From: Thalassotalea_B piscium_A
Lineage (GTDB): Bacteria > Pseudomonadota > Gammaproteobacteria > Enterobacterales > Alteromonadaceae
Reading direction: 5' to 3'
Assembly: GCA_049347715.1 (NCBI GenBank)
Contig: CP186339.1
Span: 2,108,001-2,172,000 of the forward strand
DNA: 64,000 nt
Position 1 is the stretch's first letter. Every line of letters starts with the position of its first letter. Both the position numbers and the translations under genes were made by a program. Below the pieces are notes generated by a model. That model was given only the letters and a program-made list of their open reading frames with translations, did not search any database and was not told where the DNA came from. Shown piece by piece: positions 1 to 7,638 of this stretch.

Positions 1-569
1 TCTAACTTTTCAAAGCAGCCATCTACAACAGCAGTCGCTTTATCTATATCTTGCTTGGATAGGCCCTCACTAGAATTATAGCGCTCATGGAACGCTAGCA
101 AGGCTTTATCAAAGGTTTGATTTTTTCTATATTCAGCCATTTCTTCTTCGGTTCTCTTCATGCCGCCACTTAATTTCCCTAAGTTTGCATACATATAGGT
201 TTTGATCGACAAATGGTTGTCTGTTGCCATTGCCATCCACTCATACATAGACTTTTCATCTTTTGCTGACGAAGGGCGTAATGTACCAGGAGAAAACTTT
301 TTATCTAAATAATCAATAATATCGGCGGAATCGATAATCACAGTACCGTTATCAACCAAGGTTGGAACAACGCCATTTGGATTAATACCAAAGTACTCTT
401 TTGTTAGGTTTTCACCTTTCATTAGGTTAAGTAAATGGCTGGTCCATTCTAAGCCTTTTTCCTCAAGTGCTAATCTCACTCGCATTGCGCAATTAGACAT
501 ATCTGCGTGATAAAGGTGTAGACCTTTAAAACTCTCTACTGATTTATTCGTTGGTTTGATAATACCCAT
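1..569 (-). CDS. Glutathione S-transferase family protein (3' end cut by window edge)
   Basis: The visible part is the first 189 codons from an ATG at 569; the gene runs off the left edge. The N-terminal half reads as the thioredoxin-like GST domain: HLYHADMSNCAMRVRLALEE carries the small-residue/Cys region that contacts the glutathione thiol, NPNGVVPTLVD carries the cis-proline loop, and DSADIIDYLD occupies the place of the usual ESxxI glutathione-binding motif. The rest is helical, as in the GST C-terminal domain. GSTs are usually 200-230 residues, so only a short tail is missing. It lies 44 bp downstream of the broken DUF3861 gene on the same strand, so the two may share a promoter with paired palindromes. 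Substrate cannot be told from sequence. Confidence 0.85.
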   Translation of the reverse strand, partial: MGIIKPTNKSVESFKGLHLYHADMSNCAMRVRLALEEKGLEWTSHLLNLMKGENLTKEYFGINPNGVVPTLVDNGTVIIDSADIIDYLDKKFSPGTLRPSSAKDEKSMYEWMAMATDNHLSIKTYMYANLGKLSGGMKRTEEEMAEYRKNQTFDKALLAFHERYNSSEGLSKQDIDKATAVVDGCFEKL

Positions 570-613
570 AATTTTCTGCCTCTACTTTATCGGTTTGTTC
601 TTTGATCTTAGCT

Positions 614-922
614 CTACTTAGCGTTAACGGATTCTTTTACTGTTCTTTTTAGCTTTTGCATGAAACTTTTAAAGTGTGGCATGAAATCAACAAAGAGTTC
701 GTGCTTTCGGTTTTGTATCATCACTGGTCCAAGTATGCGTAATGCAACACTAACTTTTGTTGCTGTATCGGGATCTAAACCACTACCTTGTTTTAAGTTT
801 TTGACAGTATTGAATAGCTCTTCACGGTCTTGATAATCAAAGACTAATTTCTTTGGCTCTTCAGTATTTATTTCTTCAATAGTGACTCAGTATTGATTAT
901 CTTTAGTCGCTATACTGTTCAT
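614..922 (-). pseudogene. DUF3861 family protein, interrupted by in-frame TGA
   Basis: Reading from ATG at 922 gives eleven codons (MNSIATKDNQY), a TGA at 889-887, and then an uninterrupted frame of about 90 codons to TAG at 614. After the stop come VTIEEI, then a middle part GSGLDPDTATKVSVALRILG, and the C-terminal KHELFVDFMPHFKSFMQKLK. This matches my recollection of the small cytoplasmic DUF3861 proteins, including their Y-R-I/V-T-V-E start and the PHFxxFMKKLK end. The TGA sits where relatives usually have Arg (a CGA to TGA change would do) and removes the first beta-strand. No ATG, GTG or TTG follows before the middle of the domain. Either a true nonsense mutation or a sequencing error; the rest of the frame is intact, suggesting a recent event. 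Function of the family is unknown. Confidence 0.7.
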
Positions 923-944
923 GGTGTTAACCTTTAATACTATA

Positions 945-986
945 GTTGATGCTATCAACCATAGTTAATATGATTGATATTATCAA
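945..986. promoter_or_regulatory. Paired TTGAT-N3-ATCAA palindromes (operator candidate)
   Basis: Two copies of a palindrome stand 28 bp apart: GTTGATGCTATCAAC at 945-959 and TTGATATTATCAA at 974-986, with further ATAG/CTAT symmetry around them. They lie 23-65 bp upstream of the DUF3861 start codon, where a repressor dimer pair could block a promoter reading leftward into DUF3861 and GST. No regulator gene is visible nearby, so the binding protein is unknown. Confidence 0.5.
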
Positions 987-1036
987 CTATGTTTTTAAGA
1001 ACATAATGAGTTAAAATGATGAGATAGATTATTTAA

Positions 1037-1350
1037 GTGGATAACGAAGCGGGCAATCAAATTTGCTTGATAGGGCACAGGAAGGTAGTTAAGCAATTAG
1101 GCCCTTACCAAACAGAAGAACGAGTTATTTCAAAATCATCAAAAGAATCATGGAACGGTGAATTTTATGTATCGTTTGGTCATGATAAAGAGCGTCATTG
1201 GGCTGATGCCAGAAAATACGGTTATATAAGTGCAGGCCATAACCGCTGGTATTGAAATACTCTAACGGCTTGGAGGTTGGAAGCCGAATATGAGTAAATA
1301 TCCCTGGCAATTACTGTATTGGTGTAGGCAGAGTTATTTGTTATATATAA
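1037..1350 (+). pseudogene. Remnant of a conserved ORF with two stops and a frameshift
   Basis: The frame opens at a GTG directly after an in-frame TAA, so no genuine start is visible. It runs 72 codons to TGA at 1253-1255, ending HWADARKYGYISAGHNRWY. The likely continuation is in another frame: after a one-base loss near 1263 it reads NGLEVGSRI, then TGA at 1291-1293, then VNIPGNYCIGVGRVICYI up to 1350. The joined pattern (YGxISAG..RWY..TL..LEVGxRIWVxIPG..xGVG.V) resembles a conserved family I recall beside restriction or nuclease genes, but I cannot name it firmly. Two stops plus a shift argue that it is dead. Confidence 0.5.
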
Positions 1351-1602
1351 CGAACTGTAAATTGTCAGTTTGAATTCGACAAAAAAACAAACAATGATTT
1401 ATCTAACCAAGGTAATTAACCATTGTTTGAAAATTTAGATAATGATAATGCTTAATATTTAGTACTTGCTAGATAGCATGATACTAAATCTATAAAATCT
1501 GCTTTTAGTGAAACAGGTTTGTTTGGTATTCAATATTTAGTGTGTAAACCAACAACACCTAAAAGACAGAGCTAAAATATACAATTAATTAAAACAAACG
1601 AC

Positions 1603-1668
1603 GTGACGCTACGTGAAATTTACCAGGGAATATACGCAAAAGTAAATTTCATGCACGTAGCGTTACAC
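1603..1668. repeat. Long imperfect inverted repeat
   Basis: The left arm 1603-1623 (GTGACGCTACGTGAAATTTAC) pairs with the right arm 1642-1668, which reads the same inverted but with two extra bases inside GTG-ACGC and four extra bases (ATGC side) between ACGTG and AAATTTAC. The loop is 18 bases. Asymmetric bulges of this kind occur in folded recombination sites, but the consensus ends of integron attC sites are absent. Confidence 0.55.
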
Positions 1669-1813
1669 AAAATAGGATCTAGTTATTAACTTGCAAACAC
1701 TAAAATGTCATCAAGCTAATATATGAAATGAACTTATTAATTTAACAAGATAATTTGCCTATTAATTTGGATTAAGACAAATCCCAACAAGGAGGGATAT
1801 ATTTCACATAGCT

Positions 1814-1849
1814 CACTATGTCCGATACTGTTCAGTATTGGACATAGTG
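1814..1849. repeat. 16-bp inverted repeat with 4-base loop, 55 bp before recombinase gene
   Basis: Arms CACTATGTCCGATACT (1814-1829) and AGTATTGGACATAGTG (1834-1849) match at 15 of 16 positions around a GTTC loop. No T-run follows on either side, so a terminator is unlikely. Its place just upstream of the recombinase start suggests an operator or a recombinase binding site. Confidence 0.6.
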
Positions 1850-1903
1850 TATAAGGTGTTATATAGTAGGCTTATTCGTTATTAAATAGATAATAAATCA
1901 TTT

Positions 1904-3142
1904 ATGTCTAACAAAGCCTTAATGCCTTTATACCCAACATATGTTGAATTACTTGAGTTAACGTTTGATGACTATAATCAATTATCAAATTACCTAGCAA
2001 CTTTTCCTACCTGGAGTTTGGAACATTGGCATTGGGGACAATCTTTTCTTACTTATACTGGTCGCAATAAATCTGTTCATACATACGACCGATTTAGAAA
2101 TGAAATTGAACGGTTTCTTTTGTGGGCATTTATTATTAAACAAATACCAATCAATGAAATGAAAAAAACTGACTTACTTGAGTACGCAGATTTCTGTTGG
2201 CAACCTCCAGTTAATTGGATTGGTACATCTAATCAAGATCGGTTTAAATTAGAAAACGGCTATTTTGTTGCTAATACTCTATGGCGACCTTATAAGATTC
2301 AACCCCCTAAAAGTCAAAAAGATCAAGTAATTGATAAGAAAAAATACCGACCATCTCAACAAACCTTAACCTCAATGTTTACCGCAATTATTGTTTTCTA
2401 CAATTACCTTATGGGTGAAGAATTATGTATGGGGAATCCTGCGCAGATTGCTAAGAAAGATTGCAAACATTTTATTACCGATGCGCAAGTTAAAGAAATT
2501 AAGCGTTTAACTAATGCACAATGGCAGTATTTATTAGATACAGCGATTAATATGGCTAATGAAGATGAGTTTTACGAGCGAAATCTATTTGTTATTGCCG
2601 CACTTAAAACATTATTTTTGCGGATTTCTGAACTATCAGAACGTGAAGCTTGGTCGCCAACAATGGGACACTTTTGGCAAGACGAAGATGAAAATTGGTG
2701 GTTAAAAGTCTATGGAAAAGGACGAAAACTTCGTGATATTACCGTACCTGATGATTTTATCCCTTTTCTTATGCGTTACCGTCAATCTAGAGGCTTATCC
2801 CGTTTGCCAACCAGTAGTGAGAATAACGTTCTCGTAGAAAAAATACGAGGACAAGGCGGAATGACAACACGACATTTAAGACGATTAGTACAAGAAAGTT
2901 TTGATCATGCTTATCAGTCAATGAAGCAATCTGAGGGTGAAGAAAAAGCGTTGAAATTAAAAGAAGCATCAACCCATTGGCTTCGTCATACTGGAGCAAG
3001 TATGGAGATAGAAAGAGGACGTGCACTAAAAGATTTATCTGAAGATTTAGGCCACTCAAGCATGGCAACAACAGATACCATTTATGTGCAAACGGAGAAC
3101 AAAAAGCGTGCTGAAAGTGGTAAAAATCGTAAAGTGGACTAA
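1904..3142 (+). CDS. Tyrosine recombinase / phage-type integrase
   Basis: A 412-residue protein with the catalytic set of tyrosine recombinases in the C-terminal half: Arg in LFLRISELSE (about residue 240), a beta-hairpin Lys in YGKGRKLRDI, HWLRHTGAS (the H-x-x-R box), LGHSSMATTDTIY with the second His, and the nucleophile Tyr in DTIYVQ. The N-terminal half is the arm/core-binding part (SAM-like) and is rich in Trp and Tyr. It is longer than XerC/XerD (about 300) and has no neighbouring excisionase or phage genes, so it looks like a stand-alone chromosomal recombinase or the survivor of a lost element. It would cut and rejoin DNA at paired short sites. The inverted repeats upstream are candidates for such sites. 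Start ATG at 1904 is the first in frame. Confidence 0.9.
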   Translation: MSNKALMPLYPTYVELLELTFDDYNQLSNYLATFPTWSLEHWHWGQSFLTYTGRNKSVHTYDRFRNEIERFLLWAFIIKQIPINEMKKTDLLEYADFCWQPPVNWIGTSNQDRFKLENGYFVANTLWRPYKIQPPKSQKDQVIDKKKYRPSQQTLTSMFTAIIVFYNYLMGEELCMGNPAQIAKKDCKHFITDAQVKEIKRLTNAQWQYLLDTAINMANEDEFYERNLFVIAALKTLFLRISELSEREAWSPTMGHFWQDEDENWWLKVYGKGRKLRDITVPDDFIPFLMRYRQSRGLSRLPTSSENNVLVEKIRGQGGMTTRHLRRLVQESFDHAYQSMKQSEGEEKALKLKEASTHWLRHTGASMEIERGRALKDLSEDLGHSSMATTDTIYVQTENKKRAESGKNRKVD

Positions 3143-3160
3143 GCCAATATCCATCGAAAA

Positions 3161-3391
3161 CTATTTGGTTTTATAACGTTTCTTACGACATTGAGTTTCT
3201 TTTTTATAAAGTTTTCTTAATTTTTTTCGGTAACTTTCACCCTGTCGAGCGGTATATTTATTGCGCATCTTTTTATTGATAGTATCAATATTTTTCTGAA
3301 CAGATGCGCAACTTTTCTTGGTTACTGATGTTTTATTTTGTGCAAAACCACTAATTGATAGAAAGACTATTAGTAATAAAGTGTATTTAAT
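3161..3391 (-). CDS. Small secreted basic protein, proposed ATT start
   Basis: No ATG, GTG or TTG opens this frame, but an ATT at 3391 sits five bases after a strong AAGGA ribosome site and starts a textbook signal peptide (Met-KYTLLLIVFLSISGFAQ), followed by a mature part of about 58 residues rich in Lys and Arg with two Cys (KKSCASVQ and KETQCRKK). The total is 76 residues to TAG at 3161. The two Cys may form a disulfide after export. The coherent signal peptide plus ribosome site argue that it is a real gene. I do not recognise a family. It stands alone between the recombinase and the EAL-HDOD gene. Confidence 0.55.
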   Translation of the reverse strand: MKYTLLLIVFLSISGFAQNKTSVTKKSCASVQKNIDTINKKMRNKYTARQGESYRKKLRKLYKKETQCRKKRYKTK

Positions 3392-3444
3392 ATTTATCCT
3401 TAAATATTAAATTACCCTCGTTTATTTAATAGTATATTACAAAA

Positions 3445-4659
3445 TTAAAATATGCCTAATTCTTTACACCAACGGCTTGCAGCAACAAATTCGGTGTGCA
3501 TAAAATTAGCATCAATTCCATAAGTATCCGTTAACTTAGAGAGACTTTCACCCTCACCTATAATGTAATTTGTTGTTAACACTAATAATTCGCCTAACAA
3601 TCCTTCGTGGCTCACTAGCGCTGTAACAATAGGATCGGCCAGTGGCATAGTCTTCACAATTTTCTCTATAGGCATAGATAAAATAACTTCTATTGCACTA
3701 AGCAGCCCCGTAATAAAAGCATAGTCAGAAATTTCACTAAACGCTTTTTGCGTAGAAATTACCGACATTAATTTAGCAGTGATTAATGCTTGTTTTGATA
3801 TTTCATCAGTTTTTTCTGATGTTAATTTAGATAAAGCTAAAATTGTGACGAATTGTTTTAATTTCTCTTCACCTAAATAAGCTGCTGCCTGCTTTAACGA
3901 TGTTATTTCTACTCGTGTACTGGTAGCTACATTATTCACCATCTTTAATAAACCAACAGTTAAATTAACATCATGACTGACAATATCTGCAACCGCTGAA
4001 TAATTTAAAGGGATATTGAAGGTTTCACTGATCAAATTCAACATCTGTGTTTTCATTGGTGCAAGTGTTTGCCCTTCTACCATTTCGGGTTCATGGTAAA
4101 AGTAGCCTTGGTAATAATTAAAGCCAACTTCAGCAAGCGCCTGTAACTGATAATTAGTTTCAACTTTTTCAGCAGCAAGTTTTATATTAAAGGGTTTAAT
4201 TCGATCCACAATAGGTTGTAAACGTTTTGGATTGATAACATCAATGTCTACTTTGATTATCGACAAGAAAGGAAAAAGTAAATCCCATTTTGGGTCAAGA
4301 TCATATTCACTTAAAGCGATTTTGTAGCCTTGATCACAATAAAAACTAACAATTTTAATAAGCTTATCTGTCGGTGCTTTATGTCCAACTAATTCGATAA
4401 CAATTGAGTTTTTGTCAAACATTAAAGGATACTTATTAATTAAACATTTTTCAGTAAAATTAATAAATGCAAGTTTACCTAGGCAAACTGACTGGATATC
4501 ACCCTGAAGATGATTTTGAATAATCAGCTTAGAGCTTGCAACATCAGGGTCTATTTCAGGAAATTGATTTTCAGGGCTATCTCTAAACAATAATTCATAA
4601 CCAATTGTTTTAGAATTTCGGTCTAAGATAGCTTGTCTTGCAATATAAGTACTATACAT
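3445..4659 (-). CDS. EAL-HDOD signalling protein
   Basis: A 404-residue protein with an N-terminal EAL-like domain (about 1-200) and a C-terminal HDOD domain (about 205-395). The EAL part keeps YELLFR near the N terminus but has lost the usual DDFG metal motif (here ALSEYDLD), so it is probably not an active cyclic-di-GMP phosphodiesterase. The HDOD part shows the family's helical layout (SHDVNLTVGLLKMVN, YAFITGLLSAIEVIL) without catalytic HD pairs. Proteins with this architecture (YuxH type) act as signalling adaptors linked to motility or cyclic-di-GMP. No membrane segment, so it is cytoplasmic. Monocistronic by spacing. Confidence 0.88.
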   Translation of the reverse strand: MYSTYIARQAILDRNSKTIGYELLFRDSPENQFPEIDPDVASSKLIIQNHLQGDIQSVCLGKLAFINFTEKCLINKYPLMFDKNSIVIELVGHKAPTDKLIKIVSFYCDQGYKIALSEYDLDPKWDLLFPFLSIIKVDIDVINPKRLQPIVDRIKPFNIKLAAEKVETNYQLQALAEVGFNYYQGYFYHEPEMVEGQTLAPMKTQMLNLISETFNIPLNYSAVADIVSHDVNLTVGLLKMVNNVATSTRVEITSLKQAAAYLGEEKLKQFVTILALSKLTSEKTDEISKQALITAKLMSVISTQKAFSEISDYAFITGLLSAIEVILSMPIEKIVKTMPLADPIVTALVSHEGLLGELLVLTTNYIIGEGESLSKLTDTYGIDANFMHTEFVAASRWCKELGIF

Positions 4660-4783
4660 AGTTATTCTTTAATTAATTGACGAAAAAAATACATGATAAA
4701 ACATACCTATTTATTGCTTAAAAAGATAGCTTTCATAGCGTTAATAAGTAGTAAATAGTGTGGCTCACCGTTATTACTAATGC

Positions 4784-5983
4784 TTACTTTAATATGTTAT
4801 TTACAATGCTGTCATCAGCACTTTCTTGATCTAGTGAAAATAAACGAGATAACACCTTGAAAACTTCTGTATTACTAAATGATTTTATCTGCGTTTTTTC
4901 TTTGAAATCAGGTCCTGCTGCAATAAAAATACCATCAAGATCAGAAGTGTATTTAGTTTCAAAACCATGGGTTTCAGCACTGATTTTATCAAGATTATTA
5001 GTAAAAGTTGCTGGTGGTATAGCAGAGAGGATAATATCTGGAACAAAGCTTAAACTTTCAGTTACTTTCCAATAAGCGGGATAATTCCCCTTTTTAAACA
5101 AATCATATTGGTTAGCCTGAGCAATGTGGTTAGACTCAAGTTCATTATAGGCCTGATCAATTAACTTTTGATCTTTGCTAAGATTATAAATAAATATTTG
5201 GCTATCATTCATTATAATTTTAAACGTACTATTCATCCATTGAGGAATAATATTAGATTTTAACAGTGCCTTTTTCTTGTCTATTTTTACCATGCCATGA
5301 TCTGACACTAAAATAATATTAACCGGCGAATTCACCTGAGTAGATATGGTACCTACAAAATCACCAAGTAGTTGGTCAAATTCTTCTATGGCTAGTTTCA
5401 ACTCTTTTGAATCTCGGCCATATTGATGCCCTGCACTATCAATAGTAGAAAAGTAACCAACAATTAATTGTGGCTTACTCTTATCTTGAATATTTAGCCA
5501 TTCAAGCATTTTTTTAAAGCGTCGGCTGTTAGGTACTTTACCATCATAGTTTCTATAATATGTAGGTCTTATTCCTTGATAACTTTTATCTGATTCAGGC
5601 CAAAAATAAATAGCCGTAGGGATATTTTTTTGCTCTAAAATCGTCCATATAGGAGGATATTTTAACCATTGGTTAGGTTTTTTACTATTACCATAGGAGT
5701 ACACATCATCTGTTTTTTTATCATAAAATTTGTTTAAAACAATGCCATGTTCAAATGGAACTTTACCAGTTACTAAAGTTAAATGATTAGCAAATGTTTT
5801 TGTTGGAAATGAAGGGATTAAACCACTAGTTACAATACCTTTATCTGCTAATGCAAGCATGTTTTTGGGTTTGAATTCTTCTAAATAATGAGCAGCAAAA
5901 CCGTCGATTGATATTAATACTGTTGTTGTTTGTGCCTGAAGTTGACAAGCGAACAAACAAAACAAAAACGTAATAACTTTCAT
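4784..5983 (-). CDS. Exported nucleotide pyrophosphatase/phosphodiesterase (ENPP-like)
   Basis: A 399-residue protein with a signal peptide ending near residue 18 (CQLQAQ). It belongs to the alkaline-phosphatase superfamily, ENPP branch: metal Asp in LISIDGF (about D27), the nucleophile Thr in PTKTFANH (about T63), GKVPFEHGIV, a metal site in STIDSAGHQYG, VSDHGM and ETHGFE. Family members split phosphodiester or pyrophosphate bonds of nucleotides or lipids in the periplasm or outside. Next upstream on the same strand is a purine-type phosphoribosyltransferase, but a hairpin with a short T-run lies between them, so they are probably separate transcripts. A role in nucleotide scavenging is plausible; the substrate is not proven by the sequence. 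Confidence 0.87.
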   Translation of the reverse strand: MKVITFLFCLFACQLQAQTTTVLISIDGFAAHYLEEFKPKNMLALADKGIVTSGLIPSFPTKTFANHLTLVTGKVPFEHGIVLNKFYDKKTDDVYSYGNSKKPNQWLKYPPIWTILEQKNIPTAIYFWPESDKSYQGIRPTYYRNYDGKVPNSRRFKKMLEWLNIQDKSKPQLIVGYFSTIDSAGHQYGRDSKELKLAIEEFDQLLGDFVGTISTQVNSPVNIILVSDHGMVKIDKKKALLKSNIIPQWMNSTFKIIMNDSQIFIYNLSKDQKLIDQAYNELESNHIAQANQYDLFKKGNYPAYWKVTESLSFVPDIILSAIPPATFTNNLDKISAETHGFETKYTSDLDGIFIAAGPDFKEKTQIKSFSNTEVFKVLSRLFSLDQESADDSIVNNILK

Positions 5984-6011
5984 TTAACTTCCTACAACAT
6001 AGAGATGAAAA

Positions 6012-6046
6012 CCATCGTAACCACATTTATTATTAGGCTACGATGG
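6012..6046 (-). terminator. Hairpin terminator after the phosphoribosyltransferase gene
   Basis: Arms 6012-6022 (CCATCGTAACC) and 6036-6046 (GGCTACGATGG) pair at 10 of 11 positions with a 13-base loop. On the minus strand the stem is followed by TTTTC, just after the stop codon at 6055. Confidence 0.55.
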
Positions 6047-6054
6047 ATAATACA

Positions 6055-6618
6055 TTATTTGAAAAGGTCTAGAATATTTGCAAGATCGCCCTTACCTTGT
6101 GAAATTTCTTCATGAGTTAATCCTGAAATTTCATGAGGAAATACAAGCCACTCATCAGATTCATGCACATAATAATCTGGGGTAATATCTACCTTTTTGT
6201 TTTGTGGTTTATACCACGGACAGGCAATTCTAACATCTGTAGGCATATTATTTCGTGACAGTTCTTTTAATCTTTTAATTAATGCATCAATACTTCTTCC
6301 TGAATCAAATACGTCATCAACAATTAATAAGCTATCATCAGCATTTGCGTTCTCAATAATATAATGAAGACCGTGAACTTTGATTTCTTTACTTTGTTTG
6401 TTAATGCCATAATAAGAAGACGTTCTTACAGCAATGTGATCTGTTTCTACTTTTTTAAAGTCAAAATATTCTTGTACAGCAATACCAATTGGAGCACCAC
6501 CACGCCAAATCCCAATGATATAGTCAGGGCGAAAACCGCTTTCATACACTTTAGCCGCAACACGAAAAGAATCTTCTAACAATTCTTGTGCCGTAATATA
6601 TTTTTTTTGCATAGTCAT
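6055..6618 (-). CDS. Purine-type phosphoribosyltransferase
   Basis: A 187-residue cytoplasmic protein of the type I phosphoribosyltransferase fold. The PRPP-binding loop is LLIVDDVFDSGRSI (about 97-110), and the loop that holds pyrophosphate is IGIWRGGAPIG (about 35-45). The overall pattern is closest to hypoxanthine/xanthine-guanine phosphoribosyltransferases, which join PRPP with a purine base to make a nucleoside monophosphate. Which base is used cannot be told. ATG at 6618 is preceded by GGACATAGA, a usable ribosome site; Met3 is an alternative start. Confidence 0.82.
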   Translation of the reverse strand: MTMQKKYITAQELLEDSFRVAAKVYESGFRPDYIIGIWRGGAPIGIAVQEYFDFKKVETDHIAVRTSSYYGINKQSKEIKVHGLHYIIENANADDSLLIVDDVFDSGRSIDALIKRLKELSRNNMPTDVRIACPWYKPQNKKVDITPDYYVHESDEWLVFPHEISGLTHEEISQGKGDLANILDLFK

Positions 6619-6687
6619 TCTATGTCCGAAATTAAAAAAGATTCTGCAATTATACCCTTATTTTTTAATTTAGACATTACCGTCAAT

Positions 6688-7638
6688 CTATCTATTGAGA
6701 AACTTATCAATATAAACAAGCTGTTTGTAGATATTTTGAACATTTTTAACAAATAAGGTCTTATTGGCATTCTCATAATTATCCTTTACGGTATGATAAT
6801 TTCTATGGGTGCCAACGCCAAAATAGATAAAGGGGATCTGATATTTATAAAAGGCACCGTGATCACTTGCCTTGATCCAACTGATCCGCTTGTTAATATT
6901 TTTACCTTTAGTTCTATTGAAATTAGACAATATACTTGGTGTAAAGGCATGTTGAAGCCGTTTTAATCCGTTAATATATTCAGGATCCATAACTTTGGTA
7001 AGAAGCCTGTCCATCGTAAAGAGTCTACTCTGCTGATAACTGCCTGCCAGCATATCTAAGTTTATATTAAGAAGAATATTCTCCCTTAAACCACCCAAAT
7101 CTTTTAAAAATGCTTTAGCCCCAACTAAGTTAAGTTCTTCAGCATCTGTGAACAACATAATGACATTATGCTTTAGAGGTTGTTTAACCAGGTTTTTAGC
7201 GAAACTTAATAACGCAACGGTACCAGAAGCATTATCGTCAGCACCATTAAAAGTGCCTTGGTAGCTACTTTGACCTAAATGATCATAATGAGCGGAAAGT
7301 ACTATTACCTTATTGGTATTTTCAGAACCAGGAATATAAGCAATAATATTATGCCCTTTTACTCCTTTACGACTAATTTCAAATGTATGGTCGTATTTAC
7401 CTTGAAATGCCGGTACATCAAGTATTTTTAATTGACTGATTAAGAACTGTTGTGACAATAAACTCCCTTCTGTACCTGTTTTCCTTCCCATAAATTGTTC
7501 CGAAGAAAGTACTTTTAGGTCGTTCAATAAATATTGATCGTCGAAATTCGTTTCTACAACTGGGACTTGTTCATTTATCTGCGTAGATGAACAACTACAA
7601 AGCAGATAACAAATCATTAAATAACAACTAGTCTTCAA
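6688..7638 (-). CDS. M28 family zinc metallopeptidase, lipoprotein
   Basis: A 316-residue protein starting with a lipoprotein signal (MKTSCYLMICYLLCSCSS; Cys around residue 17). Zinc-ligand motifs of the M28 aminopeptidase family appear in order: SAHYDHLG, NGADDNASGT, TDAEELNLVGA, NINLDMLAG and the late His in TVKD context (GTHRNYHTV). It should cleave N-terminal residues from peptides at the cell envelope. Its start overlaps the stop of the upstream TPR gene by 11 bases, which indicates one operon and translational coupling. Confidence 0.88.
   Translation of the reverse strand: MKTSCYLMICYLLCSCSSTQINEQVPVVETNFDDQYLLNDLKVLSSEQFMGRKTGTEGSLLSQQFLISQLKILDVPAFQGKYDHTFEISRKGVKGHNIIAYIPGSENTNKVIVLSAHYDHLGQSSYQGTFNGADDNASGTVALLSFAKNLVKQPLKHNVIMLFTDAEELNLVGAKAFLKDLGGLRENILLNINLDMLAGSYQQSRLFTMDRLLTKVMDPEYINGLKRLQHAFTPSILSNFNRTKGKNINKRISWIKASDHGAFYKYQIPFIYFGVGTHRNYHTVKDNYENANKTLFVKNVQNIYKQLVYIDKFLNR

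Larger units (their letters stand above)
1351..1903. other. Gene-free region upstream of the tyrosine recombinase
   Basis: No coding frame is supported in these 553 bases. The stretch is A+T-rich and holds three inverted repeats: a 9-bp pair CAAACAATG (1388-1396) and CATTGTTTG (1421-1429), a long imperfect one at 1603-1668, and a near-perfect one at 1814-1849. Their concentration beside a recombinase gene suggests recombination or regulatory sites, or remnants of small mobile elements. Confidence 0.6.

Noticed and set aside
614..1350. UGA recoded as Trp or another amino acid in this patch
   Set aside because: TGA ends normal genes elsewhere, such as the SDR gene at 12211-12213; decay explains the stops better.
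1388..1429. 9-bp inverted repeat CAAACAATG/CATTGTTTG as a terminator
   Set aside because: A 24-base loop and no T-run; could be chance in A+T-rich DNA.
1603..1668. Integron attC site
   Set aside because: The bulged inverted repeat looks similar, but the conserved RYYYAAC and GTTRRRY ends and a cassette layout are missing.
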